Part shown: one piece after another, positions 11,208-21,107 of the stretch | How positions within the stretch are numbered: the stretch's first letter is position 1 | Layout: the number at the start of each line of letters is the position of its first letter | DNA from: Plenodomus lindquistii | Taxonomy: Eukaryota > Ascomycota > Dothideomycetes > Pleosporales > Leptosphaeriaceae | Direction: 5' to 3' | NCBI GenBank assembly: GCA_025504975.1 | Contig: JANUWI010000001.1 | Location: 1,984,001 to 2,048,000 of the forward strand | DNA: 64,000 bases | The notes under the pieces: model-generated | What the model saw: the letters and a program-made list of their open reading frames with translations, nothing else | What the model was told of the DNA's origin: nothing | The model's database searches: none | Translations under genes and position numbers: made by a program

Positions 11208-12342
11208 TCAAGACCTCAGCTCAGGAAGATCGTTCAGCTCCTGCGTGGTGTATCTTGCAGGCGCTGCCTTCTGCGGTGCAGGACTCGCAGGACCACTACC
11301 CCCACCCATTTGCCCAACATAAGGAAAGACTTGCGTGTCGTTTGTGGCTACAGTCTTTTCAGACGGCTGATAGGATGCGTGAGACGGATTGTAGTGAGTT
11401 GTTGGAGACATCGGATGCGGCTGAGGCGACATCGGTGGATGTTGTTGGTAGGGCTGTTCGCTGATGGGTATAGGCTGCTCTTTACGCTTTCGTCGTCGAA
11501 GGAAGAATACTGCAACAATGACAGCACCAATCAGCGCGATGCCACCGAGTACTCCGCCAACGATTGGCCCAATTGGTGTAGACTTGGATGATTGTTCAGG
11601 CGGCGGGGGCGGAACAATGGCAGTCGGTGAAGGCGTGACGAATACGGAAGCTATAGTCGATAAAGTCGCCTCCGATGAGCTCTCTGTGAAGTGCATGTTG
11701 AGCACAGGTATATAGTCTAATGCGGAACTCAAACTTACCAATTGTGGTCTGTTTATAGATAAGACTGCCAACCCAGGTATCGGAATCACACCAGTAGCTC
11801 GTCACCGGGCTAAGATCGTCCACGTTCGTATATAAGAGGTCGGAACTGCATGTCAAAGATGAAGTTGCGCTGGAATTGGATCAATGGTTGGCTAAAGTAG
11901 GACAGTTTGCGAGACCAACCAATTAAACAACGTTGTTGTTATATCAGTATTGAGTTCAAAATAAGATAGGTACCCAGAGCTACAAACGTAGTAAGGGCAG
12001 GCTTCTCCGGGAGAACAGAGTTTGTATAAGCCGTTCCATGTTTGAAACCCAACTTCAGTACTCGTAAGGAATGATGACCCTGCCGCTGATTTTAGCCCGA
12101 CCATATAGTGCAGAGGTGTTCAGCGCGAGCTTGTACCTACAGATTGTCTCGGTTCCAGTCGTCCCGTCAGAAATGTACCCGAATATGCCCGATCCATCGC
12201 GGCCCAGGAGACGCGGCGCCACAGTAATCATAGGTGTCGGGGCTGGAAGCGTGGCAGCTCTGGCACGATAACTAAATAAGAGGGTCCATAGTATCATGAA
12301 CATGTCGCGCTTGACCAACGTGTGGGAAGTGGTCATGTACAT
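11208..12342 (-). CDS. predicted single-pass surface protein with Cys-bearing ectodomain
   Basis: Four exons (12342-12141, 12079-11974, 11869-11739, 11683-11208) with matching phases give 304 residues. The N-terminus has a hydrophobic signal (MFMILWTLLFSYRARA; an internal ATG at 12303 is an alternative start). A cysteine-containing ectodomain follows (LCSPGEAC, YYVCSS, SLTCSSDLLYTN, SYWCDSDTW), then a Ser/Thr/Pro stalk. A transmembrane segment (IVGGVLGGIALIGAVIVAVF) is followed by the basic stop-transfer RRRKRK and a Pro/His/Gln-rich cytoplasmic tail. This layout is common in filamentous ascomycetes and resembles cell-wall sensors in topology only; no WSC signature is evident. A role in sensing or adhesion at the cell surface is inference. 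Confidence 0.75.
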
Positions 12343-13462
12343 CTAGATCCAGAGGAGGATCTCGAGAATCGAGTGGGGATAAAAGAGAAATCGCAACTTA
12401 AGGAGAGCACTTCGGTCTGATAAAGATCTCGAATTTCCCCTAGCCTTGTTTCTTTTCGATAGCAACATGCAGACGCGTGCCCGTGCAGGATGGGAGCCCA
12501 CACGACCAGGGTATTCATGTTGTGCTCAGTTCAACAGCCTAATCGAGAGTCAAGTCCACCAAACCAACAATGTCGAGGAAGCTGCTGCTATACGATGAGA
12601 ACCTACGCTGGATTGTACCTACTCCACGTGATTCTCCAGCGACATACTCTCTCTCAGCACATGTCTGCAGCACTTTTACTAATGTCTCTGTATTTCTCCA
12701 ACCTCGTGGTCGTTCAAGATCGCCAAATGCGGCGCAGTGCCAAGCCAAGCCGAGAGATGGGGGCCAAACACCAGCCATACAAGAGGTAGGCTCCTTATCT
12801 GGTCGACATGCTGGCATGATCGCTATTGGGGGCGTTTCAGAGAATATGTGCGTTGTACGCATTGGCTACCCATTTCCGGAGGCGTTGCGGCGCAGTCGAC
12901 AAAAAGAAACGGAGAAGAAAACCCACTCAGGCTGCTGCGGTGTGACCCATGTTTAGTAAATACACGAGTACACCATGGTTTCTGGTCTCCTGACATGCAA
13001 AGGTTCCCCGCATACAGTGTACAGCCTTGTTGTCTGGTAGTAGCTGCTTCCTGAGATCGCGGCTTCTTCGGTTTCGTGGTTTGTTCATGTCAAAACCCAT
13101 GAGAGCTGTATGGAAATCCTTTTACAGGTAGGAAACATCAAAGTGAACCACGTTGCACGCTACTGCTATTCTCTGACCTATCCGAGATATACGTGCTGCG
13201 GAGAGACATCACGACAAGGCTACGCCGCACGCGACGGCCCCTGGTTGTTGACACTTCGCTTAACCGACCAACCACCGCGCCGCGCCGCAAGAAACCAAGT
13301 TCAACTCACTCAGATCTCACGCAGTGACGTCACACCTCTAGAATCGCGAGTGCGCATAGCAAACATGTTCACATATCAAGCTCTCAGTAACTCACATGAC
13401 CTAGCAAACGTCCTATTTCCACCTTCATCGCTGTACAAATTTGAAAACTATCACTACCAAAC
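12343..13462. other. intergenic region, divergent promoter
   Basis: This lies between a minus-strand and a plus-strand start. A 129-codon plus-strand frame at 12570-12956, preceded by CCAACAATGTCG, is the best candidate for a missed gene, but its translation has no family features and no coding-like codon use. The only defined motif noted is the palindrome at 13325-13332. Confidence 0.5.
13325..13332. promoter_or_regulatory. CRE/ATF-type palindrome TGACGTCA
   Basis: An exact TGACGTCA lies about 131 bp upstream of the sterol-desaturase-like ATG. This octamer is the classical binding site of ATF/CREB bZIP factors such as the stress regulator AtfA in filamentous fungi. Occupancy is not shown by sequence alone. 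Confidence 0.5.
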
Positions 13463-14563
13463 ATGGCGGCAATCGTCTCGTCCATCCTGGCCCCCATAGC
13501 CCTCCCCTTAGGCTCCTTCCTCGCCATTCCAATGCTCTCCTCGTGGTCTACAAGTATCAACCTCATATTTCTCTCCGTCGCCTGGACCACGGTCGCTGCA
13601 TCCTATTCCCCTCTCCAGTTAGAACTCTTCGCGCCCTTCGTGCTGCGTTTATCACTGTACATAATCCCCTCACTCATCTTCCTGATCTTCGACATTAGCG
13701 TGCCTAGTCTGGCCGTCGAGCTCAAGACGCAAGGGAAATGGGGGATTGCTACGAGCCAGCGTGGGGGCAGTAGGATGGTGAAGAGGGTAGTAGCGTGGAG
13801 TGTAGTGAATGTTTTGATGACGGTCATGGTGCAGGCGGCGGTAGAGTGGCTGGTGACGGATGTGTTGAGCATAAGAAGCTTGTTGTTGATCAAGGGGAGT
13901 AAATGGGGCTTGAACCATCTGCCAAATCCGTGGACGATGGTTAAGCATGCTGTTATTGGGTTGTTGTCGCGCAATGTGAGTGGTCCAACCTGTCGGTCGG
14001 TGAGCGATACTGACACAGTACACCAGGTCCTGCAATACTACATCCACAGCCACCTCTTGCATTCACCTACTGGAGGTGTTTTATCTGATCTGCACCAGTC
14101 GTGGCACCACAGTATCCGAGTTCCGTTCTCTTTTGCGGCCAACTACGATCATCCGGTGTGTCATCTTCTGCACCGCTTTCTCCCACTGTACCTCCCGGCT
14201 GTTGCGTTGCGTATGCACATCTTGACATACCTCATTCTTGTCGCGATCTTCAGTCTGGAAGAGACATTCGTCTACTCAGGCTACAATATCTTGCCATCCA
14301 CCACCATGTTGCGTGGCATGGCGCGACGATGTGATGCGCATATGCTGAGCGAGGGTGATGGAAACTTTGGATGCTTGGGTGTACTAGACTGGTGTCACGG
14401 AACTACGCTGGGCAAAGATGTCGTGGACGATCTTAAAGCGGAAATGGAGAAGCATAACGTGGAAGACAGAGCTGGACGGGCCATTGATGGCGCAGGTAGT
14501 GCGGCAAATGGGCTGGCGGGGAGGCTTAGTGCAAAGGGTAGGAAGGGCAGGGGAAGGAAGTGA
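13463..14563 (+). CDS. sterol desaturase / fatty acid hydroxylase superfamily membrane protein
   Basis: Exons 13463-13975 and 14027-14563, with a 51-bp GTGAGT intron, give 349 residues. The first half has several hydrophobic helices, from MAAIVSSILAPIALPLG onward. The second half carries histidine clusters placed as in the di-iron family: YIHSHLLHSP, HQSWHHSIRVPF, YDHPVCHLLHRFLP and a late DAHMLSEGDGNFGCLGVLDW block. The WHHS motif and the C-terminal G-N-(Y/F)-G-x-x-x-x-L-D-x-x-H-G-T pattern are typical. It probably sits in the ER membrane and oxidises a lipid; the substrate cannot be read. The intron length is a multiple of three and has no in-frame stop, so the unspliced frame is also open. 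Confidence 0.85.
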   Translation: MAAIVSSILAPIALPLGSFLAIPMLSSWSTSINLIFLSVAWTTVAASYSPLQLELFAPFVLRLSLYIIPSLIFLIFDISVPSLAVELKTQGKWGIATSQRGGSRMVKRVVAWSVVNVLMTVMVQAAVEWLVTDVLSIRSLLLIKGSKWGLNHLPNPWTMVKHAVIGLLSRNVSGPTCRSVSDTDTVHQVLQYYIHSHLLHSPTGGVLSDLHQSWHHSIRVPFSFAANYDHPVCHLLHRFLPLYLPAVALRMHILTYLILVAIFSLEETFVYSGYNILPSTTMLRGMARRCDAHMLSEGDGNFGCLGVLDWCHGTTLGKDVVDDLKAEMEKHNVEDRAGRAIDGAGSAANGLAGRLSAKGRKGRGRK

Positions 14564-15061
14564 CGGGCCGCATGTCGATTAGTGTTATTAGTGCAGTTCA
14601 CGCGGTGGATGGATTGTGTTGCGAATGTCGTAGCGATGTTTCTGGCGTTTCTGTTTATTTGCGCGATACCCTTGGGTTGCTTCTCGGTTATGCACTGCTC
14701 ATCACTGGTTTCGAGTGCGCGGTTGTAATGGCGTACGGGAAGGATGGCGAAGTGTAATCGATCTGTCAATTCTAATGCGCGCATCAGTATAGAAACTCCA
14801 CCCAATATCAGCTCCGCTAAACGCCCAATTATGACATCACGCAAGCGGGGACCAGACCAAATGTTCACTTTCGGACCGTTTCGGATTCGCTTGCTCGTTA
14901 CAAGTCTTAATAGAGAACGCAGAGCCGGTACCCTCCATGAAAAAAAAAGCTGGCTGCCGTGCCGCTGCGGTTTGTTCCCTGCTAGTACGGCTACAGTATG
15001 CCGAAGTCGTCTTCATTCATCCCATGCACAGAACGCCAAAAGCCCCCTCTTGACAATACGC
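14564..15061. other. convergent 3' region
   Basis: This lies between the stop codons of the sterol-desaturase-like and eL6 genes. A minus-strand open frame (about 14395-14868) overlaps the coding region of the left gene and is a shadow. No repeat or RNA gene was seen. Confidence 0.5.
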
Positions 15062-15893
15062 TTAGAAGACCATCTGGTGAGGCCTGTCAGAGCTGCGAAG
15101 GCTGAAGCTGGCGCCAAGGTAGTCGGCAAGGTGAGCCTCCTTCTTGATGGTAGCCAAGAGAGCCTTGTCGATAGCCTTCTGGTCGGCAACACGGTCCTTG
15201 TCGGTCTCCTTCTTCTGTCGCGGTTGTTAGTCAATGACTCTTGGGTGTGTCTTCGTATGCACATACCTCGGGCTTCTCGCCCTGCTTGAAGAACGAATCC
15301 TCACCAGGCTTGTGGGCGGCCTTGTCCTTGGTGAAGTAGCCGTCCTCGCTGGCCTTCTCCAAGACCTTCTCGTCTACACCGGCAATGTCGACTGAGGTGG
15401 AAGTGGCGATAACATAGCGAGCGTTGACCCTTCGCAGAGGAACACCGTTAACTTTGAAGGGACCAGTGACGAGGAGGACACCCTGGGGAAGGTGCTTGAG
15501 GACAACGACGCGCTTGCCGCGGAAGCGACCAGCGAGGAGGATAACGACGGTACCGGGCTGGAGAGATTGACGGGGCTTCGCAGGGTGCTGGGTCTTGCGG
15601 GCCTGGGGTTGGAGTTAGCGAGTAGTCCAGTTGACACATCATTGTGCAATTCGCAGTGCAGAGGTCGCTACAACGACAGAGCAGCAAGCCTGCAACTGCT
15701 GCATAGCCTGCGTGCCGCGTCTCTCGTGTACTCTTCGTGCAAGCGATCGCAAGTCAGGACGTACCTTCTTAGGAACAGCGACGTCGTCCGCAGGGTAGTA
15801 CTTGCTCGCCTTCTGCGAGTGGTGCGGTATCGACCTCTCCCCCTTGGAGAACTTCTGGGTGGTGGGGTTCGTGTCCTCTTTGTTGGCCGCCAT
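15062..15893 (-). CDS. RPL6: 60S ribosomal protein L6 (eL6)
   Basis: Exons 15893-15765, 15602-15267 and 15214-15062 give 205 residues; all three junctions are in phase with good splice sites (introns of 162 and 52 bp). The core KPRQSLQPGTVVILLAGRF and GKRVVVLKHLPQGVLLVTGP is the conserved eL6 KOW-like domain, followed by RYVIATSTSVDI and a lysine-rich tail. The length agrees with fungal eL6 (about 175-205). It is a structural component of the large cytosolic subunit. The long first intron near the start codon is typical of ribosomal protein genes. It shares a 253-bp divergent promoter with RPN13. Confidence 0.95.
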
Positions 15894-16146
15894 TTCGATG
15901 TGCTGTTGTCGTTAGTTGCCCTGGAGTTGTTCGATGTTCGATGTGAATTTCGAGTGTGCGGCTACGCTTGCTTCACGTGCACGCTAAGCGCACCTTCCGC
16001 TTTCTAGCGTAGCGCGGCCTGTAGCGGAACAATGTCGGCCCGGACAGCGTCACGTAATGCCCGCAGCGCCGCCGCAGCTCGTAGCCTGCACGGATTCGCG
16101 ATTCAATCAGTACTCTTCCAGACTTGCCTACATAACAACTTCAACC
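15894..16146. promoter_or_regulatory. divergent promoter of eL6 and RPN13
   Basis: 253 bp between two outward-facing ATGs must hold both promoters. It contains a GC-rich section (CCCGCAGCGCCGCCGCAGC, about 16058-16076). Shared control of a ribosomal and a proteasomal gene is plausible but inferred. Confidence 0.6.
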
Positions 16147-17732
16147 ATGTCTATCCAACCGCTGATCACATTCAAGGCGGGTCAGTGTGAACTGATAGTA
16201 CGTCTAGGATTCAACACGTATTCCACAAACTGACACTCGCAGCGCGGCGATGGCACACAGCAGACGGTAAAGCCAGTTCGGACACCTGGCTACGTTTACC
16301 TCTACCAGGGTGAAGATGGTTTGTTACCGCTCATCAAATCCATGGCATTCACTCACATGTCTAGAATTCGTCCACTTCTGCTGGCGGCCCCGCGACAACT
16401 CGCTTGAAGACTCCGAGCTCGATCTCATCATGATTCCTGGTGATGGTGCCTTCGTACCGTATACTGGCAAAGACGCTGCCGAAGACTCTGACAATGTCAA
16501 GTCACCTACAGACGGCCGTATATTCGTCCTCAAGTTCAACTCGAGCTCGCAACGATACCTCTTCTGGTTGCAATCGAAGTCACAGCACCCTCGCGGCGAT
16601 CCAAGCTGGTTTAGCGAGCGGGACCAAAGGATTGGTCAGATTGTTGATTCACTGTTGAATGGAGAAGAGATCGACGTTCTTGGCGAGCTTGCCAGCGTGC
16701 AGAACCCTTCCGCAGGCAACGACGAGGATGAGGCAATGGAAGATGCAGACAGTGCAGACCAATCCGGGAGCCGAAACCGACACGGCAGCACTGGCGGCGC
16801 AGGAGCTGATGCAACGGGAGGAGACATCCGAGAGGAGGGAGAAGAGTCACGTGAAGGCGGCGCTGATGGCGGTCGAGCGTAGGTCATGTTCAATTGTATT
16901 TTATACGGCGTCGTGGCGCGGTCGACATTACTGGATCTCTCCTAGTCTGTATCTACAGGCTTTGACCAGGTGCCCCAGAGGTTTCCATGGATCTGTTTTA
17001 TGGGTGAGGCGTTTGAGGGCATGTAACATCAAACACGACGACATTTGGGTGCTCACCACAGCTCTGTAACATTACAAAAAAAATGCCATGTATTTTAGCC
17101 ACGCCACGGCGCTTGTTTCTTGGGTTTCGCTATTTTTCAAGCAATGAGAGAATCTTCGCTAACGTCTTTACAGAGCAGCTTCTGGCGACGTCTCGGCCAT
17201 CGTTGCAGACTTCATGAACTCCCTGCAGGGTGGCAACGTGAGCAGCGGATCACAGTCACAGCCTCAAGGCGAGGCATTCACAACATTGCTCGACCTGCTC
17301 TGGCCGTCCCATACCCTTCCTACTGTCAAGAACGGATCGGAAGAGCTGATCGATGCGCTATGTGCCCAACTACCCACAACACCATTTCTTCTCGAAGCCG
17401 AAGTTGAGGATGTTGATCAGATCGACCCAAACTCTGAAACCGCACAGATGGCTATTCAGACGTTAGATCAGGAGCAGAAGATCGATGTACTAGAGCGTAT
17501 TCTTCGCGCCCCCCAGCTGCGGGCTGCGCTCGGAAGCCTGACTGAGGCATTGAGGACGGGAGCATTGCCTACCGTCAGCCAAGCACTGAAGATTGACGTT
17601 GAGAACGGCGGATTTATGAGGGGAGGCGCAATGCCTTTAGGCGGCGGAGACGCTGTCAAGGCCTTTTTGGAAGGCGTCAAGAAGACAGTCGAGAAGGAAG
17701 ACAAAGACGATGATGATATGGATACAGACTGA
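16147..17732 (+). CDS. RPN13: RPN13/ADRM1, proteasomal ubiquitin receptor
   Basis: Exons 16147-16197, 16243-16318, 16365-16878 and 17174-17732 give 399 residues. RPN13 binds RPN2 of the 19S regulatory particle and captures ubiquitin chains. The N-terminal Pru domain is clear (LITFKAGQCEL, TPGYVYLYQGEDEFVHFCWR, RIFVLKFNSSSQRYLFWLQS). A long acidic/Gly linker is followed by a C-terminal DEUBAD domain that would bind the UCH37-type deubiquitinase (FTTLLDLLWPSHTL, LDQEQKIDVLERILRAPQL, LGSLTEALRTGALP). The last intron is unusually long for this window (295 bp) and lies exactly between the two domains; its donor GC|GTAGGT places a TAG across the junction if it is retained. Confidence 0.92.
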
Positions 17733-18309
17733 GCTACTAAAAAGCCATGTGGCTAGTCACGTCCAAACCATGGGTGGATTTGTTCTACGAGACGCGGAAA
17801 TCTAATGGTCAAGACATGATTTGCACGTACATAATGAGGCGCGACATAGACTTAGACGGGCTGCGGAGGAGTTGCGTTGCTGCTGCAATATCATAATGTC
17901 ATAGCATCACACCACCCACATCAATCCTATAGTGGTTGATCCAAACATCCAATTCAAGAGCATATATGGTTTGTGACGAATCGGATGTGGCGAAGGCCCG
18001 CATGGCGTCCCCACAAGCCGAGGCAGCAGGTGCGGCGGGTGATGGGCTGGGGAAGTGGGTCGGCCTCTGATACCTAGCTTAGATGCTCATAAGCCCTCTT
18101 ACTTCCCTCGACAAGTGCCTACGCATTCGCTGCATGATGCCACGGTCCTATGCTTATGTGCTCTCATACACCCCTTCGCTCTCGATCCAGCGGCGCGTTC
18201 TGTAGTCATCAACGCGACGTGACCACCGTGTTATGCTGGCACCAGCTACGCCATCGACCACTCCTACCATCCGCCTGATCCCTTACGAACTTCATAGCCG
18301 ACCGCCACG
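17733..18309. other. intergenic region
   Basis: This holds the 3' flank of RPN13 and the promoter of the acyltransferase gene, both on the plus strand. No gene or repeat was seen. Confidence 0.5.
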
Positions 18310-20875
18310 ATGTCCTCGAAAAAACGCTCAAAGTCGCCGTCGCCGACTTCGCCAGCCGCCGAGCAGGCCCCGGATCTCAGCATAACGGCCGACGACAACG
18401 TCTTCCTGCACGCAGCGGGCTACAATGAGTCGCCTGACCGTAGTCTCATACAAGGCATGGCGCGATTCCGCTCGTCACCCCTCGACTTCATACGTGAAGT
18501 GTCGCTGCATTTCTCTGGTTCAGGATGGCGGTCGTTCGACGACCACATTGGCCAACCACAATTCTACCCGGGGTTTAGCGAGGACATGAAGGCGAGAGTC
18601 TTGAGCAACCCAATGCTGGTCGCAAAGGTGCGCGAGCTGGCAGATAAAAGAGTCGAGGTCGAGAGGACAGAAGGGCTGTTGGGTGAAGATGCGCTGCATC
18701 ATGTCGGTGTGGGTAACAACGATAGGGCGCTGAAGAGAAGGGTACAAATTGAGGAATCTCTCATGGAAGTAAGCGAGGGCTGGACGGACAACATGATCTG
18801 CAAAATGGAGAGCAAGCGCTTCATCCGCGGCGCATACTACCTCGCTACACAGCTCCTTACCCGCGCCTATCACCAGGGTGTACACGTCTCAAGTGAAGAG
18901 GTTTTGCGATTGCGTGAGATTGCGGAAAAGGCTGCGAAAAACAAGCAGTCTATTATATTTCTGCCATGCCACCGATCACACGTCGACTACGTTTCGTTGC
19001 AAGTTATCTGCTACCGATTGGGACTGGCTCTGCCTACCGTAGTAGCCGGTGACAACCTCAATATTCCGGTCCTCGGTTCCTTCCTCCAACATGCAGGCGC
19101 AATGTGGATAAGGAGGAGTTTTGGAGAGGACCAGCTGTACATCACATTGGTCCAATCATACATCGATACACTTCTTCAGACCGGTTACAACCTTGAATGC
19201 TTTGTAGAAGGAGGCAGGAGTCGCACCGGAAAGCTGTTACCGCCAAAATTTGGAATCTTGGGTTATATGCTGGAGAGTGTCGCAAGTGGGAGAGTCGAGG
19301 ATGCAATCATCTGTCCAGTATCAACACAGTATGACAAGGTTATTGAAGTCGAGTAAGTCCTGTGCGAGCATGCAAATTGACTAGGACATCACTAACGCTC
19401 CGCAGTTCATACATTAGCGAGCTACTTGGTCAACCGAAGCCAAAGGAGAACCTCTTGGACTTTCTCTCAGCCTCATCGGTACTATCGCTCAAACTTGGTC
19501 GTGTAGATGTCCGTTTCCACGAGCCGTGGTCGTTGCGTACTTTCATTAATGAACAGCGCGAGCGCTTCACCAAACTTCCACAGCAGGTGGATCCGAAGGA
19601 GGATCGGATAAGGCTTTTACGAACACTCGGTTACAAGGTCCTTTCTGAGATCAACGATGTGTCCGTAGTGATGCCGACAGCTCTCGTTGGTACTGTCTTA
19701 CTTACTTTGCGAGGACGAGGCGTCGGCAAGTCCGAACTGATCAGGCGAGTCGAATGGCTAAGTGAACGTGTCCGAGCACAAGGTGGCAGAGTTGCACATT
19801 TTGGGAATCTCCCTACGAGCACTGTGGTAGATCGTGCGTTAGAGGTCTTGGGTCCCGGGCTCGTTGGGCTCGTTCCTGGCTTGCCCGAGGATACCTTTTA
19901 CGCCGTCGACAGGTAAGTTCTCCATCTATACCTCGTTTCGTATACTAATCTCGGTTAACTAGATTTCAACTCTCATTCTACCGCAACATGACCATCCATC
20001 TCTTTGTCCTCCAAGCCCTCGTCAGCGCAGCACTATACACCCACGTGAAGCAAGGCGGCGGCCCCGAATACCAACGCATGTCCTACGGCGACCTACACGC
20101 CCAAGTCCACTTCCTCTCCCAACTCTTCCGCGGCGAATTCATCTTCCCAACAGAAGGTCTGGACCACAACCTAGCCAAAACACTCCAAGGCCTCGAACAA
20201 GACAACGTCATCAAAATCTCGCGCTCCACCACCGACAACGGCGAAGAAAAAGTCGACTTCATCGAGCTCAGTCCCGAGGAACGCAGCCAAGGCCGCGAAA
20301 ACTTTGATTTCTACTGCTTCCTCATCTGGCCATTCATCGAGGCAGCGTGGCTAGGCGCAATGTCACTCATGATGCTCACCCCGCCTCTTACCCTCACACA
20401 TACCACAGATTCCTGGCTCGATTTGAAAAAAGTGCAGGATCGCGCGCAATTGTTTGGCAAGACTTTGTATCACCAAGGCGACTTATCATACTATGAAGCT
20501 GTCAACAAGGAAACGCTGAAAAATTCGTACACGCGCTTTGAAGAGGAAGGCATGGTTGTCGTGACGAAGAGTAAGGACAGCAAAGGTGCTAGCTCTATCA
20601 AGTTGGCAGACGAGTGGGCGCCTACACGAGGTACAAAGGGTATCATTGCTGATGGGCCGCTGTGGAGGTTTGCAGAACGAATCAGCGCGAGTAGGAGGGA
20701 GGGAAAGAACAGGAGAGATGGCGCGACGGTGCAGACGCGGGTTTTGCACTTGGCGGATGTGGTCGGGGCGGGGCTGTGGGAAGATGTGGTGCCTGGTGTG
20801 AAGACTATTGAGGGGTCGAGTGAGGACGTGAAAGGAAAGGGAAGGAGGAAGAGGAAGCCTATGACGAGGTTGTAG
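18310..20875 (+). CDS. PlsB/GNPAT-like glycerol-3-phosphate or DHAP acyltransferase
   Basis: Exons 18310-19352, 19406-19912 and 19963-20875 give 820 residues. The acyltransferase blocks are intact: block I HRSHVDYVS (HX4D), block II-like AGAMWIRRSF, block III FVEGGRSRTGK, and block IV CPVSTQYDKVIEVDSY, which is restored only after splicing. The large size and the block order match bacterial PlsB and animal GPAM/GNPAT rather than the fungal Gpt2/Sct1 type. The reaction is acylation of glycerol-3-phosphate or dihydroxyacetone phosphate at sn-1, the first step of phospholipid or ether-lipid synthesis. No strong transmembrane helix stands out except near LIWPFIEAAWLGAMSLMML. The C-terminus KPMTRL ends in a tripeptide resembling a weak peroxisomal PTS1, as would suit a GNPAT orthologue. 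Confidence 0.88.
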
Positions 20876-21107
20876 GATAATGCAGCGCTGTTTGGTTATA
20901 AATGCAAGTGCTGAAATGGTACATGTTCTCGATGTAATGGTTCATATTGGGGCAGCGGTCATGCAAGCCACTCGATCCACAAGACATGCTATGCTGACTG
21001 CAGACGCCTCCATGCAGCCCATCGCCACGTTTCGGTAAAACCTGCCATACCATGCCTCGCACCGAGCTGAACATGCCTCAGGCCTAGTAGCCCTTGCAAG
21101 TCGGGAA

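Noticed and set aside
12570..12956. 129-codon frame with a good start context
   Set aside because: No recognisable domain and no C-ending codon bias; kept only as a note in the intergenic entry.
14395..14868. 157-codon minus-strand frame
   Set aside because: Antisense to the 3' end of the sterol-desaturase-like coding region, with no family features.
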